A stretch of 64,000 bases of DNA, taken from the NCBI GenBank assembly GCA_918026815.1, contig CAKJVC010000010.1, positions 64,501-128,500 of the forward strand, read 5' to 3'. Source of the stretch: Chalara sp. BL73. Lineage: Eukaryota > Ascomycota > Leotiomycetes > Helotiales. A program made the translations under genes and the position numbers. Each line of letters opens with the position of its first letter. Position 1 is the first letter of the stretch. The notes under the pieces are model-generated. The model saw only the letters and a list, made by a program, of their open reading frames with translations. It was not told the DNA's origin and did no database searches. This document shows positions 1-11,603 of the stretch, one piece after another.

Positions 1-604
1 CGCACTCTCCACTGAATATATTCTTTGGTACGGTAGGCAGCGTAACAAACTATCGCTAAGGCACTTCGTATCCCTAGGAAAGCTTAAATCCTTCGGGCCG
101 GGGTAGTAATACATGAAGGTAGCAGCTGCCGATCGTGCGCACGTTCCTTTTGTCTTAGTGTGGTAGGTCTGGTTGGAGAGGCAATGCATGGTCGAGAGCT
201 CGTTTTGTAAAAAGTTTAAAAAACTAACTTTGGTATAAAACAAATTTAGTTATCTCATACGCAAATATGCAATAGATCACTAACTCACACTGCAGGGTGT
301 GGATTGGGAACTGCCGGGGACTTCTGCCGGTTCCCACAGTCGTTATCCACAGTCGTTATCCACAGTCGTTATCAACAAACGGCGAGGCCATTTTCCTAGC
401 CTCGTGCTAGTTGACTAGTTACTGTGATGGCCCAAACGCCGAGTAGTAGGAATCTGGCACGGCAAAGTGGGACATGATTTGATACTCGACTATGTTAAAC
501 GCAAAGTTTACCGAAGTTGACGGGATATATCTGAACCGAGAGCAGAATTCTCCCTGATACACTTCATTCACGCTTTCTCATCTTCGCTGCCATTGCACCT
601 AGTC
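1..604. other. Non-coding left edge and promoter side of the first P450
   Basis: I see no convincing gene here. The only clear structure is three perfect, adjacent copies of a 13-base unit (CCACAGTCGTTAT) at 334-372, about 230 bases upstream of the P450 start codon. An array of short direct repeats at this distance could be a binding site for a regulator, but nothing else supports that. Confidence 0.5.
334..372. repeat. Three perfect 13-bp direct repeats upstream of P450
   Basis: The unit CCACAGTCGTTAT occurs three times head to tail with no mismatch. It lies in the intergenic region upstream of the cytochrome P450 gene that starts at 605. It may be a simple tandem duplication or a regulatory site array. 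Confidence 0.8.
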
Positions 605-2080
605 ATGTTTACACCAAAGCCGCAACTGACGTCCGAGACGTCACTCAACGGGCCTGCACCTCCAGTTGTTCACATTCCCCGTGAAATTCGACGTTCTATC
701 AAGGTCAATGAGGTCTATAGCAAAGCCTTGGACGAACACGGCCCCGTCATCGTTGTCCCTAGACACGGCCGCAACGAATATGTCATTGATCACAGATACG
801 CCCATGAGGTTCTTACAGACACCAAGAACTTCACCTTTGAAAAGGCAGTGTTTGAATTGCTTCACTTGGGCTTCCTAGCACTTTTCGATAACGGCGCCTT
901 CGTCCATGATGTCGATAGTCTGGTTGAAAAGAACGTGCAGCCTCGAATGAATGCCATTATAGACAAAATCTTCCCCGTCTTTCAGGAATATTTCGACCGC
1001 ATGTCGGACGAGTTACCAAATCCCGCCAACGACAAGACCTTTGTCGAGTTTCCAGATATCTTCTATCGGATACAGTTAGCCGTGGCTCACGCTATGGTCG
1101 TCATGATTCTTGGGCAAGCACACGCCTCATCGATTGTAGCAGGTCACTTTGCTGCTGTGGCCGTTGCAATGGCCAACATGACGGGAATGCATGAGAACAC
1201 GCACGAATGGGTTCGGTTACCATGGCTATGGGTTATAATCAATGGCTTTTCTGCCATATTCTTCACCATTATCCCGAGATTCTTCTTCCGGGTCGTGCCT
1301 CTACTGTGGGGAGCTCGACACAAGCATCTGGAGAATGGTCTTGCTGGACGGCATGGCGATTTTGTCCCGCTCTTTGACATTCTGCTCACGAAACACTATC
1401 ACGGCAAAACCGGTCTGTCAGCTCTAGCCGGTTTTTTCCGCTGCGTTATTCTGTGCGTGGGCGTTATCTTTGCGTCGATTCATCAGACCGTGGTTGCTGG
1501 CTTCTGGATTCTGATCAAGCTTACGCAGAAGCAAGATGAATACCTGCCTGCAATCCGCCAGGAATGGGAGTCAGTTAACCTTCCTGGCGAGAGCCTTACC
1601 GTCAAGAAGTTAGGCCAGCTCACGTTGCTCGACTCCTTCATCCGTGAGGTTCTGCGAACCAAGGGTGATTCCTGGGGTCCTGTGCGGCAGACAACGAGGC
1701 CCGTCCGTGTCGGGCCGTACGTGCTGCCAAAGGATGCCATGTGCATTGTGCTCATTTCACGAGCGCACCAGCACCCTGACAACTACGGTACGGTGGGGAC
1801 CGTGTTTGACGGCTTCCAGTGGCAAAAAAAGGAGCGGCCGGCTGTCCAGGGAAATCCAGATTTCCTGACTTTTGGGCTGGGAAGATGGGCGTGCCCTGGG
1901 CGCCAGTTGGCAATTCACGAGATCAAGATTGTGCTCTACATGTTCTTTTCGAAATTCGACATCAAACTCAAGGGAAACGCCTTCCGGGTTACCAACACGA
2001 TCAACACTACCTCTGTAGCGCCGGAAGCTACCTTGCTATTGAGGCGAAGACAGGATACTGATCTAGCAACGGCCGTCTAA
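605..2080 (+). CDS. Cytochrome P450 monooxygenase (fungal CYP68/kaurene-oxidase-like), single exon
   Basis: This encodes a heme-thiolate monooxygenase of 491 residues that would hydroxylate or otherwise oxidise a hydrophobic substrate. The heme loop FGLGRWACPG is at residues 423-432 with Cys430 as the predicted iron ligand. The helix K motif EVLR is at 348-351, and the helix I segment ASIHQT is at about 290-295, the form found in fungal P450s of the ent-kaurene-oxidase/CYP68 type. I chose the ATG at 605 because the frame further upstream has only non-ATG codons. Unlike most fungal P450s there is no N-terminal membrane anchor: the protein starts with a polar stretch, so an upstream exon may be missing from this model. 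A hydrophobic stretch at about 206-232 is normal for the family. It runs in the same direction as a second P450 1 kb downstream, and the group also has monooxygenase, dehydrogenase and esterase genes. The substrate cannot be told from sequence. Confidence 0.88.
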   Translation: MFTPKPQLTSETSLNGPAPPVVHIPREIRRSIKVNEVYSKALDEHGPVIVVPRHGRNEYVIDHRYAHEVLTDTKNFTFEKAVFELLHLGFLALFDNGAFVHDVDSLVEKNVQPRMNAIIDKIFPVFQEYFDRMSDELPNPANDKTFVEFPDIFYRIQLAVAHAMVVMILGQAHASSIVAGHFAAVAVAMANMTGMHENTHEWVRLPWLWVIINGFSAIFFTIIPRFFFRVVPLLWGARHKHLENGLAGRHGDFVPLFDILLTKHYHGKTGLSALAGFFRCVILCVGVIFASIHQTVVAGFWILIKLTQKQDEYLPAIRQEWESVNLPGESLTVKKLGQLTLLDSFIREVLRTKGDSWGPVRQTTRPVRVGPYVLPKDAMCIVLISRAHQHPDNYGTVGTVFDGFQWQKKERPAVQGNPDFLTFGLGRWACPGRQLAIHEIKIVLYMFFSKFDIKLKGNAFRVTNTINTTSVAPEATLLLRRRQDTDLATAV

Positions 2081-3099
2081 CATGCGCGGCCGTTTCTATT
2101 ATTCGAATGTGATTGGTGAGGAATCGAGTAAGGATATATGGCAAGGAGAGATGGAAAGGGCTGACTTGTTTTGGTTTGGTGCGAGTGGCGAGGTGTACCC
2201 TGCAGGCCCCACTGTTATGCGAGATAAATCGTCCTGCTTTAGCGTGATTAATAGTTCACAGATTTGGTTTACACAGATCGTGGCTGAATCGCGCATCAAG
2301 CCTCTTAAGTACTTTTTAATGGACCGGATCTTGTCACTCCGTACGACCGGGTACAACTTCCTTCTATTCCGATTGGGATCTTGTACGGCAAAGAGACGTG
2401 GCGCGTTGCCTCAGGACATCTGCAACCCTCCCACCACGCTAGTATAAATGAGAATAGAACCCTAAGACACTCTTTCAGTTATTTGAACGTATCTCTATCC
2501 TATGCAAATTCATAACCAATATAATTTTATGTAGATAATGAAAATATCCGCCTGGAATCTAGCTCCAGCTCCGACAGCAAGAGCCTATTTTTCGACCCGT
2601 TGCCCATTGTAGTATTTGTTACATTACTCGTAAACCAAGCCCTGCGACGCAAGACAAGCAAAGCACAAATGTGCGCTTACCCCGTCCTTTGCACCCCGTA
2701 CACCCACCTTTCCTGTCGCCTGCACTTGCCGAATCATCGGGAAAAATTCGGGACTGCCCCCGCCTACCCAACAAGGGCAATACAACGCCACATGCAACTA
2801 AATGCTTCATAATTACCGCTTGTGAAACTCTCACTAAAACTAACTTCTAAGAGTTGGTATGCAATACTCGAGTATAGCTTTAGCCAGTTTCCTCCACCAA
2901 AGAATTCTGCGTATTCCAGATGAGGACGCCCCCCCTTTTTGATTTGCTGCTATTTAATAGTAGTTCTCTTTCACATGTAGTAGTAGCATAACCACGATCC
3001 ACATCTCACTGCAACAATGTCGGCATTTTAAGAGAGACGGTCACCACGAATTTACAGGAAGGCGCACGGCCACAGCATATCTGAATCTATACAGGCAAT
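2081..3099. other. Intergenic region between the two P450 genes
   Basis: No supported gene is seen. Short open frames here lack protein-like composition. The segment presumably holds the terminator of the first P450 and the promoter of the second. Confidence 0.5.
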
Positions 3100-4984
3100 A
3101 TGAGTCCCATCGCCGCCTATAGCATTCCATTCCTGTCGGATGCCATTCCTATATACGTCCAATTCGTAGCAATTGGAGGCTCTCTTTTCATAGGATACTA
3201 TGTCTGGTCAACATTGGCCTCTGAGCGTCCCTTGCCTGGCTTCGCAACCGCAACACTGCCTGGCAAAGATCTTGGGCCAAAGGAGAGCTACTTCAAAGAC
3301 GCCAGCGGGACGATTGCCGCCGGTCTAAAGTCATATTCTGGTCCCTTTCAAATCATCACTGGCACCGGACCTAAGATAGTCTTGCCCAACAAGTACGCAG
3401 ACGAGCTCCGCAACCGATCAGAACTGGACTTTAATGAAGCCTTTCGCAAAGACTTTTTCGCCCATTTCCCTGGCTTTGATGGCTTCCGCGCGAGCCTGGA
3501 TAACCCTACGCTGATTCCGTCAACACTCCGAGTAAAGCTAACGCAAAGCTTGGGGCTCGTCACAAATCATCTTGTTGATGAATCTACGATTGCTTTGCAT
3601 GACCTGTATGGCGAGGATCGGGAATGGCATTCCATCGCAGTCAAGCAGCATAATCTCAACTTGGTTGCACGCCTTTCATCGCGAGTCTTCTTGGGGAGAC
3701 CGATCTGCCGCAACAAGCAGTGGTTAGAGATTGCAAAAAATCACACTGGTCGGTTTTCTATGACACATTTAGCAATATTTTGGTTACATTACTAATTGGT
3801 CTTCAGTCGACTCGTTCTTGGCTGCTCGAGATCTCCGTGCTCAACCTTTTTTCCTACGTCGCATTATGCATAACTTTATGCCACACAATAGGAACATCCG
3901 TAAGTGTTCCCCTCCAAGGTAAATTTCAACATGGTTACTTACAAGGTCCCCAGAACAGCACTACACGGATGCCAAAAAGATTATCAATACCGAGGTAGAG
4001 AGGAGGAAGTTCCGAGCCCAAATATCTCTAGCCGCGGGTTGCAAACCGCCAAAGGTATCAGACGCCATTGGGTGGATGGTCGAGATGGCTGGTGGGAAGC
4101 AAGTTGATTACGTCGCCGCTCAGCTCTCGCTCACGGTTGCCGCCATCCACGCCACTACCGAAGCGCTTACAGTAGCCTTGTTGGATCTCGTAACTTACCC
4201 CGAAATCATTCCTCACCTGCGCCAAGAGGTCATTCAGGTCTTGGGCGGCGACGGGTGGTCCAAGCAGGCGCTGTATAAGATGAAGTTGATGGACAGCTTC
4301 TTGAAGGAGTCGCAACGCCTGCATCCGGTGAGTCCCTATGTTAGTCGTAAATGCGCTGCCACTAGTTACTAACTTGAATAATTATTATAACAGCCCAGCG
4401 ATGGTGAGTTTATCTTCAGTTGGTTAACTGACTTATGACGCTGATGTAATCTTAGTCTCTATGAACAGAAAGGTTATGCGTCGCCTTACTCTTTCTGATG
4501 GTACTGTCCTTCCAAAAGGCGCCCGTCTCATGGTTGCTCATAGATTCCGAGACCCTGAAATCTATAAAAATCCGGACGCATTTGAGGCAAATCGCTTTCT
4601 CAAGCTCCGCGAGGGCGGTTCTTCCAACAACGCCCACCAATATGTTTCTACTTCTGCCGACATGTTTGCCTTTGGTATGGCTTGTATTACGATTATGCCC
4701 AAAAAAAACCTGGTTACGTGCTAATAGTGGTTGATCTCATAGGGCACGGCCATCATGCATGCCCAGGACGATTCCTCGCCAGCAGCGAGCTAAAGATTGC
4801 CCTGGCACACATGATTCTAAAGTATGATTGGAAGCTCGACGAAAGCGACACGATTCCAAAGTTCTTTGCGAATGAAACTGCCCACATGACGAACCCCGGT
4901 ATGAAACTCATGCTGAGGAGAAGAACGGAGGAGATCAGCCTTGATCTAGACGTGGATCCAGATCTAATCGACGTTGAAGAGTAA
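3100..4984 (+). CDS. Cytochrome P450 monooxygenase, six exons, membrane anchored
   Basis: Spliced by eye, this gives an uninterrupted 528-residue P450. The exons are 3100-3748, 3807-3899, 3954-4327, 4394-4403, 4456-4674 and 4743-4984, and every intron starts GT and ends AG. Exon 4 is only 10 bases long. The N-terminus has a hydrophobic anchor at about residues 18-38, as expected for an ER-bound enzyme. Helix I reads AAIHATTEA, the helix K motif is E366-S-Q-R369, and the heme loop [10 protein letters not shown], formed across the last splice junction, places the axial cysteine at 455. The phases agree at all five junctions, and the joined protein follows the family pattern, so the in-frame stops in the unspliced DNA are intronic. 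It is a different subfamily member from the upstream P450, not a recent duplicate. Substrate and pathway are unknown; its neighbours suggest tailoring or breakdown of a terpenoid, steroid or polyketide-like compound. Confidence 0.88.
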
Positions 4985-5876
4985 GTGATTTGGTTCTGGT
5001 GCAGCCGGAAGGACAGAATGATGTAGACTTGCTACAGGAGTCATAAATGATAGCCCTTGAGATTCCCGTACAAAGATATGTAGCCAGTATTATACACTCA
5101 GCCCGATATCGCTCTTAAATACGGTGATGTCTACCATCCATTTCATAGGCTCCCAAATGACTAAAAACGAATGCAGCTGAATTTCGTAAATATTTTCAGT
5201 GTAATGTATGTAGCACAAGTGATCTATGTTAGAGGTAAAAAGGTACTTGCTTACTCCTCTAAAGCCTACAACTATCCATCAACCAACCACAATATAACTA
5301 CCGTTTCGATTTATCCTTCACTAATTCTCAAATCATTTCACTTCACTTCAAGAACCGTGGGAGAGGATAACTACTCCAACTCAAACATTTTAGCCCATAG
5401 ATACAATAGCATCACCATTTCTTACAATGTCGGATATGACTGGAGGTACGGCCGCTCAGACTGAACCCTTGGCACAATATTGAATAGTATATGTAACGCT
5501 TGTATTGGCGGCAAAGAAACAACAGAATTTAGACTCAGCCATACACACTATATACTGCAAGACTTCGCATCACAACGTCTACTGATAGTAGTGCTGCGCA
5601 TCGCCGCAATACCCCTCGTTCGGACTCAAGCTTAGGACATATAATGGGCTGAGATGTTTGATTTGTTTTCTTGTTCTTATCTATTTCCAACCAAAGATTC
5701 AGAGAGCTAGCTGAATGCAAACATGGAAAAGGAAATTCAACTAAATACATCTGAGCATAAGGGTAGATTGAGTCTGGTGCCTCTGTAGGAAGGAATTACT
5801 CTGACCTGGCAGAAAATCGACATAAGACTGCGAGGTCAGTCGACAGCGCCAACTATGTACCACGACTAATGGGGCA
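4985..5876. other. Convergent intergenic region
   Basis: This lies between the 3' ends of the second P450 (plus strand) and the flavin monooxygenase (minus strand). I see no supported gene; the DNA is AT-rich with short unconvincing frames. Confidence 0.5.
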
Positions 5877-7651
5877 TTATCCCACCGTAAATCCTTTCCA
5901 GTCTGGCACAATAGCATTCCATATCTCCTTTCTGTACATCGGAATGCCGCCCGCAAAAATTAGAGTCTCCCGCCTCTTTCCGGGTACGTTCAACCTTGAC
6001 TTGAGTTAGTATGACTTTCTTTTTATAGCGAGATCGGAAAAAAAGCACGAGGGAAGGGAGAGGAGATTTACCCAAGGTACCAACTTCCTTCAATCTTATC
6101 CCTCAAAGTATAAGCATGAATTACATTAACCTTTTCTTTCCACTCGCGCTCCCCTTCTGTTGTGGCGTTGATACGTGTCGCCCCCTGTTCTCGCATCTTC
6201 CTCATCGTATCGATGATCCAATGCGCCTGTGACTCGACAATGGCAGGCCCGGTGCCATATGCCGTGGGAGACAACGGCCCGTAGGCATAAAACATGTTGG
6301 GGAATCCCGATATCGTGAGGCCCAGGTAAGAATGGGTCGCTTCATTCCACTTATTCTCGAGCGTGAGCCCGTCAAGGCCGGTGATGGCAATATCTCTAAA
6401 TCCACCTGTTACAGCGTCGTAGCCTGTCGCCAGGACGATTACGTCGGCTTCGTGGAAAGCGCCGTCCGCGGTAACGATGCCATTGGATACCAGATGCGTC
6501 ACAGGGTTGCTCTTTACGTCCACCAATGTGACATGCGGCTTATCCATCTGTTCGTAGTAGTCCTGCTCGAGTGACGGCCGCTTGCCAGCGAACGGATGTG
6601 GCGGCTTCAAGGGAGCTAGGATCTCGGCCTTTTGCTTGTCTGCCATCCGCTCGTGAGTTTTGCGGCGCCAAAATTTGTATATTTCATCGTTTCCTTCTTG
6701 GTCACCCAATATATCGATGTAGGAGCAGAAGAATATTCGGAAGCCGCCATCCTGATACTCTTTCTCAAGCCTAGCCTCTCGCTCCTCTGGCGTATCGTCC
6801 ATTACCTTGCGTGTCGTTTCGTCATAGAGGAAGCCTCCTACGGTTGTAAAGCGTTTCTCACCAAGCTGATATTTCAGCAAAGCCCGGTCTTTCAAGGCCC
6901 GTTCGGGCTCGATTTTCTTCTGACCCATGGGCCAAGAGAGATTAGGTGTGCGTACAAAGCAGGTCAGCTGTTGAGCGTCGCGGGCAGCCTCTTGTGCGAT
7001 CTGGAGGCCTGTTGCTCCAGTACCGATCACGGACACTTTTTTTCCCCGCATATCAATGCCTTCGGATGGCCAAAGGTTCGGGTGGATGACACGGCCCTTG
7101 TATACTTCGTCCAGGCCAGGCCAGTCGGGAGAATAGCGTTTGGAAGCGAAGCCGATACAGAGGCAGAAGAAACGGGCAGTAAAGGTAGTCCCGTGATCTG
7201 ATTCCAACTGCCATTTGTTAGTGGCTTCGTCAAAGACGGCCTTGGTGATTTTCTCTCCGTAAATGACATCCTTGCTAATGTCAAGAACGTTATCAATATG
7301 GCGAAAGTATGCCTTGAGCTCTTGTTCTCCAGGATACTTCTCGGTCCACGTCCAGGTCTCGTACACTTCGGGGATATTGAGAGCGTACGTGGGAACCGGG
7401 GTATCTACTCGTGCCCCCGGGTAAGAGTTCCAATGCCAAACACCACCCAGACCATGACCTGCCTCGACAATTTTCACGTTCAAGCCTTCTTTTCGCAATT
7501 GATGAAGAAGGTAGACGCCGGCGAACCCAGCGCCAACGATGACGGCATCTAAATTCAAATGAGCTGGACCTGAGTCTCCGTTTGAGTAGCTACCAGCATG
7601 GCCATTTTGGCCATTGATGTGAGTGTAGCCGTTGGATCTGGGATCTGTCAT
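5877..7651 (-). CDS. Baeyer-Villiger type flavin monooxygenase, two exons
   Basis: This is a class B flavin monooxygenase of 565 residues that would use FAD, NADPH and oxygen to insert an oxygen atom next to a ketone. The FAD-binding Rossmann motif GAGFAG is at residues 40-45. The Baeyer-Villiger fingerprint (aromatic-x-G-x3-H-x3-W-P) is present as YKGRVIHPNLWP at 184-195, and the NADPH-binding motif GTGATG is at 210-215. Exon 1 is 7651-6072 and exon 2 is 5994-5877. The 77-base intron starts GTAAAT and contains a TACTAAC branch site. Splicing restores the family's C-terminal NVPGK motif, which reading straight through would lose. I chose the ATG at 7651 because of its good context (CGCCATG); the frame runs further upstream without another ATG. 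It points away from the P450s and fits a pathway with the SDR and esterase nearby. The substrate is not predictable. Confidence 0.92.
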
Positions 7652-8817
7652 GGCGAATTCTCTGCGCTGATCTATGACAAGCGCGGCTACAATAGACTTA
7701 ACAAATTGTAATGCACTTGATGTAGAGTCAGGGCGTATAGAGGGTTGCAGAATGGTAGATTTCAAAAGACGAGTATAGGTTAATGGAGCACTTGGTTAGT
7801 GGGATTCTAGAACAGCAGCATGCAGTACATGACAATTATTTACTTAATCCCTACAGTAAGAATGGAATATGTCTCTTTTAATAAAAGCGAAACACACTTC
7901 TAACGCCCTCTAAAAACCATTTCCCTAATCGTAAATTAGTAACCGTATTGTTGGAGATGACTCTAAGTGGGCTGGATCATCTATGGGAACTAGCCAGAAG
8001 AAGAATATTAGGCTAATTGTGATATGAATGGAATCACTCTTTTCGTCAACTTCGTGGTGTGTCCTTATAAACAGTAGATCCCCCCCCTCCGCCCATCACG
8101 GCATCTTCTCCTACACCTTCCACACCCTACTTCCTACTTAATTCAGTTAGATCGACGAGAGTACAGAGGTTAATTATTGCACAATCTGCTAGCAGGGGTT
8201 ACCCCTTGTTGGCCTAACATAATTTAGCACCGCCTAAACTCTAGTAAGATCTTTAAGCGAAAGCGCTTGCCTTAATCAACGATGACCAACTGAAGTGGTA
8301 TTATTTGCTTAAAATTGACCGATTTTTAAGCGAGCAACAAAAGCACATCCCCTTGCTAGTAAAAAAGTATAATAAATAACCGTTGTACCTTCGAAACATC
8401 TCTCCAACGTCCTACATTTCCTACACCTTCGACACCTCTCTCTCACACCTTCACCATGTACCTCTCTCCTGTCTCTGTAACCTCTACACGTTGTAATACT
8501 CGCCTCCCCCGCTCACTTCCGGTACCTCCTGTATCTCCGATGCCACATCCACCATTTTATACCTCCTTCTCTGCCCTTCTCCTCTGCGTATTGCCTGCAT
8601 CTACTGCACCTTCTGCACCATGCACACCCTTTACACCTCTTATACATTCTATACCTCTCATGCCTAGTACATTTCCTTAATTATTTTCGATAGTGGCTAA
8701 TAACCCCTTCTAAGAATTGCACTTATTATAACAATATACTTGGTCCTTCAAGTAGGGATTATTTTCGCTCAGCGTCTGAGATACCTATTCGAGTCGCGCG
8801 AGAGCGATTGAGCGAGC
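7652..8817. other. Intergenic region with a CT-rich minisatellite-like tract
   Basis: No gene is supported. From about 8095 to 8670 the plus strand is dominated by imperfect units close to (T)ACACCTTCN, with two long runs at about 8100-8140 and 8400-8670. The same unit in the opposite orientation recurs at 12121-12250. A 74-codon open frame in this tract is an effect of the repeat composition. Confidence 0.55.
8100..8670 (+). repeat. Degenerate ACACCTTC-type minisatellite
   Basis: Many imperfect copies of a roughly 9-base unit (CTACACCTT, CACACCTTC, GACACCTCT, ATACCTCTC) occur on the plus strand, broken by about 250 bases of unrelated DNA. The tract at 12121-12250 shows the reverse complement of the same unit. 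Boundaries are approximate. Confidence 0.5.
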
Positions 8818-9682
8818 ATTGCTTCATACCTAATTACCAGAGTTGGACGCGGCCTAGGGCTAGAACTCGTTAGAGTATTGTGCAATAAGCCGGCCAGCGA
8901 GGTATCAACAATTTTAGCCACCATTCGCTCTTCGCCCCCACCAGCTCTGCAAGAACTCATATCCCAATCGGGAGGCCGAGTTGTTGTTGTGCAGCTAGAG
9001 GTGACGGACCCTGACAGTATTACTGCGGCGATAAGTGAGGTGAGGGAGAGTATTGGAGGTCGTGGCTTAGATGTTCTAATCGATAAATGAAACCTCTCCC
9101 GACGGTGTGGCAACCATGGATAACCTACGGAAATCATTGGGGGTTAATGTTGAGGCTGTCCATGATATTACGGTGTCTTGTTTGCCACTATTAAGAGAGA
9201 GCAACCGAAGAACGGTTTTGAATATGTAAGCTATGACGGAACATTCGGCAATACAGCAGCACACTGATAGATGCTGCTTATAGGAGCTCGATTGTGGGGT
9301 CTATGGCACACGCTGAGTGATTCATGATCGCACCTTACCCTGCATATAAAGTATCGAAAACTGCACTGAACTGCTTAACCAGATTATATGCATTGGAATT
9401 GGAGACGGAACGTTTCACATTCTTTGCAGTCTCACCTGGAGTAAGTGTTGGACGACAATCTATCTGCGTCTGAATTCATTACTAGCTCCTAAGAAGTGGC
9501 CTAGGACGGACCAAGGCGGTCCGTATGCCGACCTTGACGCTGAAACCGGCGCAAAAGCAGTGCTAGATTTCCTATCAAGAGATAGAGCAGACCTAAATGG
9601 AAAGTTTCTAAATATTCACGTCCCGGGTTGGGAGAAGACAACAGGGCTGCATCAGTATGACGGGGCTGAGCTTCCATGGTAA
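8818..9682 (+). pseudogene. Short-chain dehydrogenase/reductase pseudogene
   Basis: This is a decayed member of the NAD(P)-dependent short-chain dehydrogenase family. The N-terminal cofactor region reads ITRVGRGLGLELV, close to the expected TGxxxGxG pattern but with Arg replacing Gly, and the expected start codon at 8818 is ATT. A clear dehydrogenase frame runs to about 9085, then breaks where the NNAG motif should be. The following segment resumes in another frame (SPDGVATMDNL), ends at a TAA near 9228, and resumes with a recognisable YKVSK active-site segment near 9346. The C-terminal part (NIHVPGWEK) runs to a stop at 9680-9682. With a lost start, at least two frameshifts and internal stops it is almost certainly non-functional. 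It lies between the flavin monooxygenase and the glyoxalase gene, so the group may once have had two SDRs. Confidence 0.75.
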
Positions 9683-10459
9683 ATGCAGTCATCAAGTACA
9701 ACTCAAACTTAGTTATATCTTTAGGGGTATAAAAGATGCAGATTAGTTTCCTTATTACGTGATGTGTTGCATTTTATATTTTAGTATGTATAATTTTATA
9801 CACTGTGTATGAGCATCCACCGATATTCATGCAGTTGTGTGGTTGCTATGCTACTGGATATGATGCTACCGTAAAGTACTGAGAACATTTAAATCGTCGA
9901 TCTTGCAAAACAATGGATCATAATTCGTTAGGGCTTTGAACAGCCTTAGGGACTGAGCAGGGGAAACGCCAAGGCTGGATCGCCGTATGCCAAGAAATGG
10001 ATGGCTGCGCCAAGATAGTAGCGCGTCTGTGGCGGTCAACTACCGGATTGGCGGGGGTGCTAAGACCACCACTCCAAAAAAAAAAGCCGGCTGCATACTA
10101 CTTAGGGCTGAGGCTCGTGATAATTACCAATGATGATGCTAACTATGTAAGATAATTATGCCCGTTATTAATGGAATGTGCATTATAACCTAACACCCCA
10201 TCATCCGATCTGGGGTAACCTCTCGTAGGGTCTTATCAGCTCCAGGATCCACTCCATCTGGTGAAAGCTGGGGCTCCGCCCAGAAGGAGCATCGTTTGAG
10301 GCACTACTACTCAGTCAGTCACTCCATTGGTTGATCTCAAGGCAAACTGTCGCCAATTCTACAAATTTAAGATATTTTCCCTCATAATAAATAACAAGCT
10401 GTACCCATCCTATCACGACCTTCGACTCCCTTCAAGGCTGTAACTAAGCTTTTATTACC
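9683..10459. other. Intergenic region before the glyoxalase gene
   Basis: I see no gene or recognisable repeat here. Confidence 0.5.
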
Positions 10460-11603
10460 ATGACAGACACTACCAAGTACAAGCTCAACCATTCTATGAT
10501 CAGGGTCAAGGGTTTGTATATCGCTATCATGTCAATTATAGTCACTAACTAGGTAATAGACCCGGAAGCAAGTGTCACATTCTATGAGCACCTTGGCATG
10601 AGCGTGTTGCAAAAGTTCCAATTCCCAGACTATAAACTAGACCTATATTTCCTCGCCTACGGTGATTCTCCAGCGTCTTCTGCATGGTTTTGCTTTCGCT
10701 AATGTCGGATATTCTCCAGACTCTCCCAAATCGGTCTCATGCGGCAAGCACATGAGCGACCGTGAGGGTGTCCTAGAATTGAGCTATACCTATGGTATTG
10801 AGAAGACACATAACGGGAATGAGGACCCTAAAGGGTTCGGCCACATCTGTGTGTCTGTTGACAATATTCAGGCTGCGTGCAAGAGACTGTCCGACGCCGG
10901 ATACAAATTCCAGACAACGCTTCAGGGTGGTTACGCAATCGTTCTCGATCCTGACGAATATTGGGTGAAGCTTATTGCCCAGAACCCCGTCCACGAAACT
11001 GAAAACGTGACGGCAACCGACGTCCAATATTACAAGATGCATCATACCATGCTCCGCGTTAAAGACAAGGACGTCTCGCTCAAGTTCTACGAGGACATTT
11101 TCGGTATGACGCCGATACATACTTTTCGAAATCCGGAGGTCGGTTTCGATAGCTACTTTCTTGGTTACGGCTTACCTGGTAGAAACAGCAATATCGATAG
11201 GCCCAACCCCGAAGCCAATAGTGAGGGCCTGTTAGAGCTGACCTGGAATTATGGAACAGAGAAGAAAGATGGTGTGGTGTACCACAACGGGAATAGTGAG
11301 CCAGAAGGCTTCGGCCACATTTGCATTTCAGTCGACGACCTAGAAGCTGCCTGTGAGCGATTCGATAAAAAGAGTGTTTCCTGGCAGAAACGTTTTATGG
11401 ATGGCCCTTTCCGTGTTGCCTTTATTTTTGACCCCGATGGATATGTAAGTGCGCTTATTGCTAGCCAATCAAGTTGCGATGACGGACTTGGAGCCGAAAA
11501 TCGATCATCCGTCGTCTTGTAGTATTAGATTTGCTAACGGTGAATATAGTTTGTAGAAATAATTCAAAATGAAAGGTTTAAACCTGCTGGACACAAATAC
11601 TAG
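10460..11603 (+). CDS. Glyoxalase I (lactoylglutathione lyase), tandem-domain, four exons
   Basis: This is a two-domain glyoxalase I of 310 residues, which would isomerise the hemithioacetal of methylglyoxal and glutathione to lactoylglutathione in the cytosol. The exons are 10460-10511, 10560-10661, 10720-11444 and 11550-11603; splicing removes the apparent stops and gives continuous homology. The first half carries His11, Glu71 and His93 and the second His160, Glu224, His251 and Glu296, the metal-ligand positions of the family. The fourth ligand of the first half, normally the Glu of a WVE[IV]I motif, is Lys135 (YWVKLI), and the loop before it is shortened, so one of the two active sites may be lost or altered. 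The length fits fungal two-domain enzymes. It sits among oxidative enzymes, where it could detoxify reactive aldehydes, though it may also be unrelated to them. Confidence 0.87.

Noticed and set aside
6632..7201. 189-codon plus-strand open frame
   Set aside because: Antisense to the Baeyer-Villiger monooxygenase gene, whose motifs and splicing fit the minus strand.
8456..8680. 74-codon plus-strand frame starting at an ATG
   Set aside because: Made of the CT-rich minisatellite; Pro/Ser/Thr content reflects the repeat.
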